Shown piece by piece: positions 54,880 to 64,000 of a stretch of 64,000 bases of DNA (positions within the stretch are counted from its first letter, which is position 1; every line of letters starts with the position of its first letter). Below the pieces are notes generated by a model. The model made no database searches. It worked only from the letters and a program-made list of their open reading frames with translations, and was not told the DNA's origin. Where the stretch lies: contig CM054183.1 of the NCBI GenBank assembly GCA_028829895.1, forward strand, positions 70,741,071 to 70,805,070, read 5' to 3'. The stretch comes from Sinotaia quadrata (Eukaryota > Mollusca > Gastropoda > Architaenioglossa > Viviparidae). The translations under genes and the position numbers were made by a program.

Positions 54880-55235
54880 GAGAACCATTTAAGGCTACTT
54901 ATAAAACGTTATATTTTGTCTCGATGAGAGAACCATTTTAATGCTACTCATAAAACGTTATAGCTTGTTTTGATGAGAGAACCATTATACGGTTATTTAT
55001 AAAACGTTATAGTTTGTCTTGACGAGAAAACCATTTTAAACTGTTATTTATAAAACGTTATAGTTTGTCTTGACGAGAGAACCAGAGAGAATCATTTTAA
55101 GGTTACTTATAAAACGTTATAGCTTGTCCCGATGAGAGAACCATTTTAAAGTTACTTATAAAACGTTATAGCTTGTCCCGATGAGAGAACCATTTTAAAG
55201 TTACTTATAAAACGTTATAGCTTGTCTCAATAATC
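54880..55235 (+). repeat. ~49-bp minisatellite, 7 copies
   Basis: Unit GATGAGAGAACCATTTTAAA GTTACTTATAAAACGTTATA GCTTGTCCC. Confidence 0.93.
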
Positions 55236-55264
55236 CTTTGTGTATTTTTAAAAAATAAAGTTGC

Positions 55265-55932
55265 AATTTTACTGTTTATGTTATAACTGTCAATTCCACA
55301 TGAATCCTGCCTCACTTTGTAGAACACTGACTATCCGCTATTCTCATGAGGCTAACCTGGGCATTCATTTGCAATATTAGCTCCCTTGGGCAGAACAACA
55401 ATTGTAGCAATTTCCAGTAACTTCTTTGTAACAGAAATTTCTCAATGTAGTCAGCATACTTTGCCACCATACATCAATGGAGTGCAATGTATTCCTTACA
55501 CTTACACACTGCAATACATACTTCTTGCATCTACCACAGTCATGGCAGTTTATAACCAGTAAACCAGGAGATTCAGTTTTAAAAAACGGAAAGGCTACTT
55601 TTTCCCATTAAGCTAATGGCTGTCATTCATGACCAGACTTCTTGCCACACCAAATTCAAGTGATTAGTCAATAGAATTCTCTACAGCCGGTAAACGTTTG
55701 ATCTCAGCTCATCGGCTGGTCTCGTTACCATAAATCTTAACCATTGGATTATAAAAACTACTCGTCCAGTTGGAACTGGTTTGGATTGCATCAGCAATTT
55801 CTCGCATATTCTCAACTCAAACTCCACCTCTGACACAAAGATACATAAGGAGTAACCCAATGTCGGGTTACTTTCACAATTTATATAACAATTAAGTCTA
55901 GAAATAGAGATAGGCAAATTTACTCCACCACA
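55265..55932 (-). mobile_element. 5' half of the LTR-like element (copy 6)
   Basis: On the minus strand it starts TGTGGTGGAGTAAATTTGCC at 55932 and matches 7662 to ~8680, including CATTAGCTTAATGG, GACTGTGGTAGATG and AAAGAAGTTACTGGAAATTG. The rest is missing. Its terminal CACA merges with a (CA)n. Confidence 0.7.
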
Positions 55933-55934
55933 CA

Positions 55935-55992
<58 letters not shown>
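55933..55992 (+). repeat. (CA)n microsatellite abutting the element end
   Basis: CA units directly continue from the element's ...CCACCACA end. Confidence 0.95.
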
Positions 55993-55996
<4 letters not shown>

Positions 55997-56044
55997 ATTG
56001 TGTCAGGCAGTCATGGTCTCCATTAGAATTTGGGTGCAGTCGGT

Positions 56045-56440
56045 TGAACAATGATATATTTAGTGTAAAGCCAATTAAATCGCAATTAGAAATTTTTAGT
56101 GTAGAGCCTCTTAAATCGCAATTAGAAATGGTTAGTGTAGAGCCCCTTAAATCGCAATTAGAAATTGTTAGTGTAGAGCCCCTTAAATCGCAATTAGAAA
56201 TGAGGTAAGCCCAGATGAACAATGGTGTCTGCACATGCCAGCTTCTAACTCAGCCAGAGATTTAATATTTTATATTAGTAAATGGTGACACGTATACAAA
56301 CAGACAAATAAGATTATATACGTCGAGATTAACTTGTGTCCAACCAGAGATTTAGTATTTTAATAAAATTTTAGTAAATGGTGACACGTAGGCAAACAGA
56401 CAAATAGGATTATAATCTTCGAGATTGACTTGTATGTGTC
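56045..56440 (+). repeat. ~35-bp minisatellite (4 copies) and a ~120-bp duplication
   Basis: 56060-56200: TTAGTGTAGAGCCCCTTAAA TCGCAATTAGAAATTG. 56250-56440: two copies with CCAGAGATTTA, AATGGTGACACGTA and AAACAGACAAATA. Confidence 0.88.
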
Positions 56441-56734
56441 CAATCAACAGACAGTTGCCAGAACAAAGACAGTACAAACATTACAAAATGAGTTTGCGTA
56501 GAGATGAAATGATAAGACATTAACAGTGACTTGAATAAAAATTAATGAAGCATTTATATTTCCAAATCTAAAATAAGAAAATTATTTTTTTATATGAGAT
56601 GCTGCCAAATTAGCACTAGGAACCGGTACTAGTCTCCTCCTATTTTACGAAATACTATAGTTCACTTACAGAATGCCTCTATCAACAGTTAGTGATAGCT
56701 CTGTTGTGTGCCTGCACATAGCTCCTTACTCTTC

Positions 56735-57415
56735 ACATTGGTACAGTAGCTTTTCTTACGAATACAATCACTATAATTATCATTGTACACTCTTTATTGG
56801 TACAGTAGCTTTTCTTACGAATACAATCACTATAATTATCATTGTACACTCTTCACATTGGTACAGTAGCTTTTCTTACGAATACAATCACTATAATTTT
56901 ATATCATTGTACACCCTTTGATTATTTCTTTCAAAACTTTGCTAACAATATCTCTGGAGAAAAAGTCAACAGTCTCAAAATAAACAAACCACGAAACACC
57001 TAATGGATGGAGACATTTCACTTCCAATTATCGTTGGTCTCTCACACCTGTCATACACCTAATGATGGAGACATTTCACTTCCAATTATCGTTGGTCTCC
57101 CACACCTGTCATACGCCTAACGATGGAGACATTTCACTTCCAATTATCGTTGGTCTCTCACAACTGTCATACACCTAACGATCAGGTGGCGCATATTAAT
57201 ATGCAAACATTTCCACATCCTATTTACGCCACATACGTTACACGTTATCACGGTACCAATCATACTGTTGGCTGGCGTGCGTTACACGTTATCACTGTAC
57301 CAATCTTACTGTTGGCTGGCGTGCGTTACACGTTATCACGGTACCAATCATACTGTTGGCTGGCGTGCGTTACACGTTATCACGGTACCAATCTTACTGT
57401 TGGCTGGTGTGCGTT
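56735..57415 (+). repeat. Three successive arrays (~66, ~60 and ~43-bp units)
   Basis: 56740-56920: TTGGTACAGTAGCTTTTCTT, ACGAATACAATCACTATAAT x3. 57000-57180: TGGAGACATTTCACTTCCAA, TTATCGTTGGTCTC x3. 57235-57415: GCGTTACACGTTATCACGGT, ACCAATCATACTGTTGGCTG x4. Confidence 0.92.
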
Positions 57416-57594
57416 ACATAAAAAAAATAAGAGTTTCTGCAATTTTATAAAGTATTATTTTGTGATATTTCACTACGGTTACCATAATTACAAATGTAAT
57501 GCTATGATATTTCATTGTTTAACACAGTATAGATGCAATGCTCATAGGTTCCCGAAATCTGCAGTCCAGAATTCTGGCATTGCAATACTCGTAG

Positions 57595-57770
57595 ATTTCC
57601 GCAAAAGTATAGAACAGCATGCTGAGAAACAATGCTCATATATTTCCGTAAGGTTACTGTCGTACATACTGACACTGTAATGCAGAGCAAAAGTATAGAA
57701 CAGCATGCTGAGAAACAATGCTCATATATTTCCGTAAGGTTACTGTCGTACATACTGACAATGTAATGCA
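57595..57770 (+). repeat. ~83-bp duplication
   Basis: AAAAGTATAGAACAGCATGC, TGAGAAACAATGCTCATATA, TTTCCGTAAGGTTACTGTCG occur twice (from ~57603 and ~57688). Confidence 0.92.
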
Positions 57771-59894
57771 TGTAGATTTTTGTTAAACCTACAATTCTAC
57801 AAGATGACAATGTCATCTACACATATCTACAGTTTTGTAACCAGACAATATACCATTCTTAGATTACTCGCGTCTAACGATTGAAGTGCTATTTCGTTTC
57901 AAATACGTCTTCTTGTCTCGCACTCAGTTTGCACCGCAATGATTTATGAATTTTTCTTGATTTCAAACACAATGCATGACATTAACTAACGAGGAAAGAT
58001 AACCATAACTAGAATCACTGGACCTGTCGTCAAACTACTGTATCGTGAATCTTAGGAGTGTCCTTGTACGAGTGAATTTGTTATTCGTTGTAAAGGGCTG
58101 ATAGTCAGTGTCAGTGTTTCACAAACAATAAAACAATAAAAGCGATAATCTATATTTACAATCACGATGTTACGTTACAAAGCGAGATGTTTAAAAGTGG
58201 AATACAACGGACATTTTCAAATGAGTGATCAGTCACCGAAAAACACCACTCTCCCTAATCACAACGCTCAAAAGCAGCAGACATCACGAGTCAATATTCT
58301 GTTCAGTAACAGGGCACTTTAATTAGTAACCTGCATTCCTTTGTAAATTGCACCGACAGGCAATGATGTATATTTGTACACAAGGGTGGCATTTGCACAC
58401 AATCAAGCGCCTACATAATCGCAGTGTTTTCAACTCACTGTCACATTCGTATCACAAGTATTGATTTGGGGCTACTCCCCTTTTATTTGCGCAAGTTACG
58501 TAGGCGTTTAAAATAAGTTTATTACTTTTCCATACATATTTTAGGATATGCTTACCCAAGCCAACGCCCCAACGTAGAAATTATTCTATACATTCATCAT
58601 TTCGGCGGGCATTGTATAGGAAGTCTCACAGAAAATAATTAATCATTTCAATTCCATTCTTAATGTTTGATTTATACCAAAGAAAGATAACACTTATTCA
58701 AATACATTTCTGTACAATATGCTGATATTTGTCTTCCTATACCGTGTGTACTTCTGTCTGTTAGAGGTTAGAAAGCTATGTGTGTACTTCTGTCTGTTAG
58801 AGGTTAGAAAGCTATGTGTGTACTTCCGTCTGTGAATGGAGGTGTGACTAATAGCACAGTTAACGTAGTAGGCTAAAGGACAAAGTGTGACGTAAGTGTC
58901 ACATGACAGAATGTGAGAAGGCAAATTGGGAAAGTAATACAAATCACTATTCTGCAGGCGTCCGAGATGTCAAGAGAAAGTCTTATTACTAGCATCATAA
59001 AACTTAGCAAAGGTGTATGTGTGAAGTCGCACTAACTTAAAGAAAAATGAGAGAATGATTGCGAGACGGAATTTGAAATCATCACATGTCTAGTGTTTTT
59101 TTCAACCCTTTATTTTTTGCAGAAACAAACAGTTTGAGTATTTGCTAATTTATGGTGTGAAAGAATATGAATATTTGATAAAACATTATTTATTCTAATC
59201 TATAAATTTTATCAGAATAGTGAAGCATTTAGTACAGAGAATTAGTCTCTGAACACATTCACAATTAAATAGTCATTGCAATTACTTAATACTGCATCCA
59301 TTGAATTACAAGGTTCCTTTGTTTTCCTGGCATGCTCTTAGTTCCTTCTTTGGTCTGAAACTGAGGTGGGGAAAACTCTACATGATACTGGTTGTCATGG
59401 GATCCAGGTAGAGACCTCATTGACATGTTTTTTCATGTATGTGTGTGGAAAGCAAATGACTTCAGCATGCAAGGATGTAGCTGATGCCAAGAGAAGTGGT
59501 CTATCAAAAGACAAGTTTCCCCTCTGTGTATTAGTGTTGGAAAACGTGCCATTCCACAGAACTTTATTACTGACAGACGGTCTTTCTTAAAGACTAAACT
59601 TTGGTAAAAGGAGAAGAGACCGTTGTTGAACAGTAATTATTTGATTAGAAAAAACGGACACTGTAGGAGACAGGCTAAATTCTTCCAGGATATATGGAAT
59701 TGATTACTGAAATTGTAATTGATATTATTTTGATTAACTTTTACTATTGTTTCTTTAATAAATCTTTTATTAATTTTCATTCACTTTTTGTACCATACTT
59801 TATCACCCTAATTTTATGTAAAGTTCATCTTATAATATACATATCGTCTTTGTTATTGCTATATGTTTGTAGTGAATTACTCTGCCTTGGTGCT
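57771..59894. other. Intergenic, no gene recognised
   Basis: A ~37-bp unit (TGTGTACTTCTGTCTGTTAG) is repeated at 58745-58830. The 59366-59590 frame (VCGKQMTSACKDVADAK) is less AT-rich but matches nothing I know. Confidence 0.4.
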
Positions 59895-60035
59895 CGATCG
59901 AGTCACTGGAAGGCGTTGTTGTACTAGATTTTAATAAATTGACGAGTCACTGGAAGGCGTTGTTGTACTAGATTTTAATAAATTGACGAGTCACTGGAAG
60001 GCGTTGTTGTACTAGATTTTAATAAATTGACGAGC
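59895..60035 (+). repeat. ~46-bp minisatellite, 3 copies
   Basis: Unit CGAGTCACTGGAAGGCGTTG, TTGTACTAGATTTTAATAAA, TTGA. Confidence 0.95.
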
Positions 60036-60059
60036 GACCGACAATATTCCAGTTCTCAT

Positions 60060-60800
60060 GTTGTCTGTATCAAATAAGCATCATGTCATACCTATGCCAA
60101 ATAAATTGTATATTATTTATCATTTCGAGTCAACGTCATGTCTATACCAATTATCTTTCATATGAAGTATATTACAATTATATTTAATTTTATGTTCTAA
60201 CCAGTGGGAGGTAATTTTATGTCTCTTTCAAACTAAATGCCAGGTTATCAGTTAGATTTATCTCATATCTAGATCAAGGAGACTAAATAGCATGCCTATA
60301 TCATTTAAATTTATCTCATATCTAGATCAAGGAGACTAAATAGCATGCCTATATCATTTAGATTTATCTCATATCTAGATCAATGAGACTAAATAGCAGG
60401 TTTATATTATTTAGATCTATATAGTTTCTCTGTTAGACTTGGTGTCGTATCTATTCCAAACAATTTTAATTAGATTTGATGTCATGTCAATATCAGTTAG
60501 ATTTAATGTTATGTCTACAACAATCAAACGTTTATGTCGTATCTATACCAATGAGGCCTTATGCCAAATATATACAAATAATACTTAATACTATATATAG
60601 CGTTTAGACGTATTATAATGTCTGTACCCACTAGGGTTAATAGCATGTCAATAACATTATATTTAATATCATCAATACAGTTTACCTTTAATTCATAATA
60701 TACCGTTTGGCTGAATTACATCTACTACAGTAGAACTTAATGCTATATATAAATCATTTAGGATTAATATCAAGTACGTACCAAGTCACGTGACTGATAA
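60060..60800 (+). repeat. Decayed repeat series with one clear ~62-bp triplicate
   Basis: 60250-60410: TTTATCTCATATCTAGATCA AGGAGACTAAATAGCATGCC x3. Elsewhere recurring ATGTCTATACCAAT-like words. Confidence 0.7.
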
Positions 60801-61754
60801 AATTTAATTCAAAGTACACGAGACCACGAGCGTTTAGTATGACTACGCCAGTTTTGAGACACCTTCAGTTAAATTTATATCTAGACGAAAACTTCGTACA
60901 CCTACAAAAGTATCTATAGAGATGATAGCGGAAAAGACCACCACATCATTTAAATATCAGGGTTCATGTAAAGCAGTTTGTAAATAGTAAATACAACTAA
61001 TTAAAGCCAATAGGCATTCGTCAGGAACCAAATCCACACACTAAACAGGATCAACAGACACCACACACTAAACAGGATCAACACGCACCACACACTAAAC
61101 AGGATCAACAGACACCACACAGTCAGTATTCGAAAAAGGAAGCCAAGACACGCGAAGAGAGAGCAATAATAAAGGGAGTCGTTAAATTATTAAAGTTATG
61201 TCAAGCTTGGGATTTGCAAATTCCAAACAGAAATGCCGCATGCCAGACATCATTCATCGGATGGAATGTTTATATCTGTCTCTGACTTCGCTCCCCTGAT
61301 CGCCTGGCAGTATATCATGTGTTCCCCAAGTTGCTTATACGCCGGGCCGAGACTGGTGAGAGTGCCGTACGTGGGAATGTAACCTGTCAACTAATATACA
61401 CGAACATAGGGCAGGTGGATATTAACTGCCATGCAAGTATTTCCTCGTCCTTAAGAAAACAAATTAGCATCATACGATGTTGTTGATGTTGTCGTCAATG
61501 AAAGTGAACTCGATTGCTTTCACGATACTCGTCTGCTTCTTTTCTCTCAAACCTCTTTTCCCCATTTTTCATCTTCTTCTCGTCATCCTCTCTGTCTCTC
61601 TTACCTATCTTGTCTCCACAGCTACATCTTTGATAACCTTCTTTCTATTAAGTGTCATCTTATTATCTTCATGTTTTCATGCAGGATGTATCGTGAAACT
61701 GCCTACCTTATTCTTTATTCGACGATCAGGCTTCTCACCCGCACACATGACCAG
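60801..61754. other. Intergenic, small triplicate only
   Basis: CACACACTAAACAGGATCAA CA repeats at 61035-61110. The frame 61477-61860 is a hydrophobic low-complexity reading that runs into the next array. Confidence 0.45.
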
Positions 61755-62345
61755 TATCATTTCCATCCATCTATCAATCTATCTCTTAGTATTTATCTTT
61801 GTTTTTAACTATTTTTATCCGTCTATCATTCTATCTCTTAGTATTTATCTTTGTTTGTAACTCATTTTTGTCCGTCTATCAATCTATCTCTTAGTATTTA
61901 TCTTTGTTTGTAACTCATTTTTGTCCGTCTATCAATCTATCTCTTAGTATTTATCTTTGTTTGCAACTATTTTTGTTCGTCTATCAATCTATTTCTTAGT
62001 ATTTATCTTTGTTTGTAATTCATTTTTGTCCGTCTATCAATCTATCTCTTAGTATTATCTTTGTTTGTAACTAATTTTTGTCCGTCTATCAATCTATCTC
62101 TTAGTATTTATCTTTGTAACTAATTTTTGTCCGTCTATCAATCTATCTCTTAGTATTTATCTTTGTAACTCATTTTTGTCCGTCTATCAATCTATCTCTT
62201 AGTATTTATCTTTGTTAGTAACTCATTTTTGTCCGTCTATCAATCTATCTCTTAGTATTTATCTTTGTTTGTAACTCATTTTTGTCCGTCTATCAATCTA
62301 TCTCTTAGTATTTATCTTTGTTTGTAAATATTTTTTGTCCGTCAC
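61755..62345 (+). repeat. ~53-bp minisatellite, about 11 copies
   Basis: Unit TTTTTGTCCGTCTATCAATC, TATCTCTTAGTATTTATCTT, TGTTTGTAACTCA. Confidence 0.96.
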
Positions 62346-62494
62346 CAGCATTTCCATCTATTTATCAGAACTTAAAGAAGCATTTAGAAACTTATTTTTA
62401 ATTTTATTTTTTAAAAAAAGTATTTAATTATTAAATTTATTTTCTGAAATTCATGTTGTTCCCGCTTACAAGTGTTCCCCGAGCATTAGGTTTA

Positions 62495-62605
62495 TCGTGT
62501 TATTAGTTTATCTTGTCTTTAGGTTTATCGTGTTATTAGTTTATCTTGTCTTTAGGTTTATCGTGTTATTAGTTTATCTTGTCTTTAGGTTTATCGTGTT
62601 ATGTT
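62495..62605 (+). repeat. 33-bp minisatellite, about 3.5 copies
   Basis: Unit TTTAGGTTTATCGTGTTATT AGTTTATCTTGTC. Confidence 0.95.
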
Positions 62606-62844
62606 TCTGCTTCCAATTCACAAGTATTAATATTTTATGTGTTTCAATTCTACGGAGGGGTAGGGGCTGGTGTTTTATTTGGCGAGAATATTTGTTGACT
62701 TTAATTTTATTACAGTTCATTCGTGTTGTTGATAATTTGTTTGATTTATTTTATTTTTTACATAATTTTCTTTTCAATTGTCACTGTTGTAGACTTGATA
62801 TCAGGCATAAGTCATTGCCCCACTTTGTGTTTTTCTTGTCTTTC

Positions 62845-63480
62845 GTGTCTGAGTGTGTCATTTAAACATTCTTCTACTTCCTTGTCTGTGTGGAAGTGTG
62901 CCATTTAAACATTCTTCTATTTCCTTGTCTGTGTGGAAGTGTGTCATTTAAACATTCTTCTATTTCCTTGTCTGTGTGGAAGTGTGTCATTTAAAAAAAA
63001 TTCTATTTCCTTGTCTGTGTGGAAGTGTGTCATTTGAACATTCTTCTACTTCCTTGTTTGTGTGGAAATGTGTCATTTAAACATTATGATTGGATCTTTT
63101 ACTGTGTCATTTATATAACAACCGTTTGTTTGTAGTGTTGTCCGTTTGTAAGTGTAAAAGTGAAAGAACTCAATCTGTCTTTTTTTTGACATTTGTATCT
63201 ATGAAAGTGTCGCCAAAGTCATAAAAACAATTCGTGCATTCTCTCTGGCCTTGATATGTGTGAAAGTGTCATTAAAGCCGCAAGGACATTTTAATTTGGC
63301 ATTTAAATGTGTGAAAATGTCGCTAAAATCTCAAGAACACTTTGTCTTTTCTCTCTGGTTTTGGAATGTGTGAAAGTGTCGGTAAGATCACAATAACACT
63401 TTGTCTTTTCTCTCTGGTTTTGGAATGTGTGAAAGTGTCGGTAAGATCACAATAACACTTTGTCTTTTCAATGGTATTCG
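62845..63480 (+). repeat. ~46-bp array (5 copies) followed by ~60-bp units
   Basis: 62855-63080: CTTGTCTGTGTGGAAGTGTG, TCATTTAAACATTCTTCTAT, TTC. 63190-63475: ATGTGTGAAAGTGTCGGTAA, GATCACAATAACACTTTGTC, TTTTCTCTCTGG. Confidence 0.92.
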
Positions 63481-63639
63481 AAAATAGTATTGAAACCATA
63501 ATTACTGTTTACGTTCTTCTCGTAAATGAGTTTTGTGAACATATTTATTTCAAGCTATGATGGCTACTTATTTCAATTTTTAAAAGTTTGGTTGACATCA
63601 TTAAGACATAATGCATCCGCTTTAATATAAATACATGCA

Positions 63640-63805
63640 ATAGAGCAATACAATCTAAACATACTTACAACAATAAATAGCAGTACAATCTTAACATATA
63701 TATATATACAACAATAAATAGCAGTACAATCTTAATATATATATATATACAACAATAAATAGCAGTACAATCTTAATATATATATATATATAACAATAAA
63801 TAAAA
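63640..63805 (+). repeat. ~44-bp minisatellite, 4 copies, with TA runs
   Basis: Unit ACAACAATAAATAGCAGTAC, AATCTTAATATATATATATA. The last 190 bp of the window hold nothing recognised. Confidence 0.93.
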
Positions 63806-64000
63806 TGGCAATTCTTTACAGATCAGCACGACGAAGCACATTTTTCATTATAGTATCACAAATAACAGATTAATCGCGAGATATATTACATGATCTCGTT
63901 ACCATTATCATAAATATCACCTGACATCAGTATATTCTAGAATCTAGAGTAATGTTCCATGACGTCATTAAAGCTGTGCAACTTGGCCTTGCAGCAAGCA

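Overview
The window is animal nuclear DNA: one gene spread over seven visible exons with GT-AG introns, set in AT-rich DNA packed with tandem repeats. The protein is closest to metazoan soluble guanylate cyclase beta-1. The LINE, hAT and other element remnants are of kinds common in invertebrates, so a lophotrochozoan, probably a mollusc, is my best guess; the species is not determined.

Layout. 1-1143, minus strand: a 3'-open reading frame of 349 codons from a multi-copy invertebrate protein family that looks transposon-derived. Its N-terminal domain is deleted. A phased heat-shock-element array (1258-1350) and a TATA-like box lie directly upstream of it. 2455-32177, plus strand: exons of a GUCY1B1-like gene (2455-2555, 3704-4287, 4616-5061, 5611-5848, 9460-9603, 14841-14995, 32036-32177). 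They join in frame to 602 codons plus stop. Only about the first 26 residues are missing; their exon(s) are not visible here. The introns contain six copies or fragments of a ~1.65-kb LTR-like element (one more lies downstream of the gene is counted among these), a LINE reverse-transcriptase remnant, a hAT transposase remnant and many minisatellites. 32.2-64 kb: no convincing gene, and mostly minisatellite arrays with 20-75 bp units.

The protein would be the heme-binding, NO-sensing subunit. Its H-NOX, PAS-like, coiled-coil and cyclase domains appear in order. The heme-ligand histidine falls at position 105 when numbered against the vertebrate protein, with Tyr135/Ser137/Arg139 also present. 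The cyclase half has beta-type base-recognition residues and lacks the metal aspartate at the FSG site, so it would need an alpha subunit, which is not in this window.

The most unusual feature is the relation between repeats and exon boundaries. Several exon junctions are themselves the sequence that has been tandemly multiplied. Exon 6 is preceded by five 33-bp copies of its own acceptor and first codons, each ending in an in-frame TAG. Exon 5 is preceded by 40-bp copies of its start and followed by a 53-bp array resembling its 3' end plus donor. Exon 2 has a 65-bp duplication of its acceptor, exon 4 runs straight into a tetranucleotide repeat at the donor, and exon 7 has its last codons and stop duplicated. 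The same has happened to a fragment of a transposase ORF. Everything here was read by eye; homology statements come from recognised motifs, not database searches.
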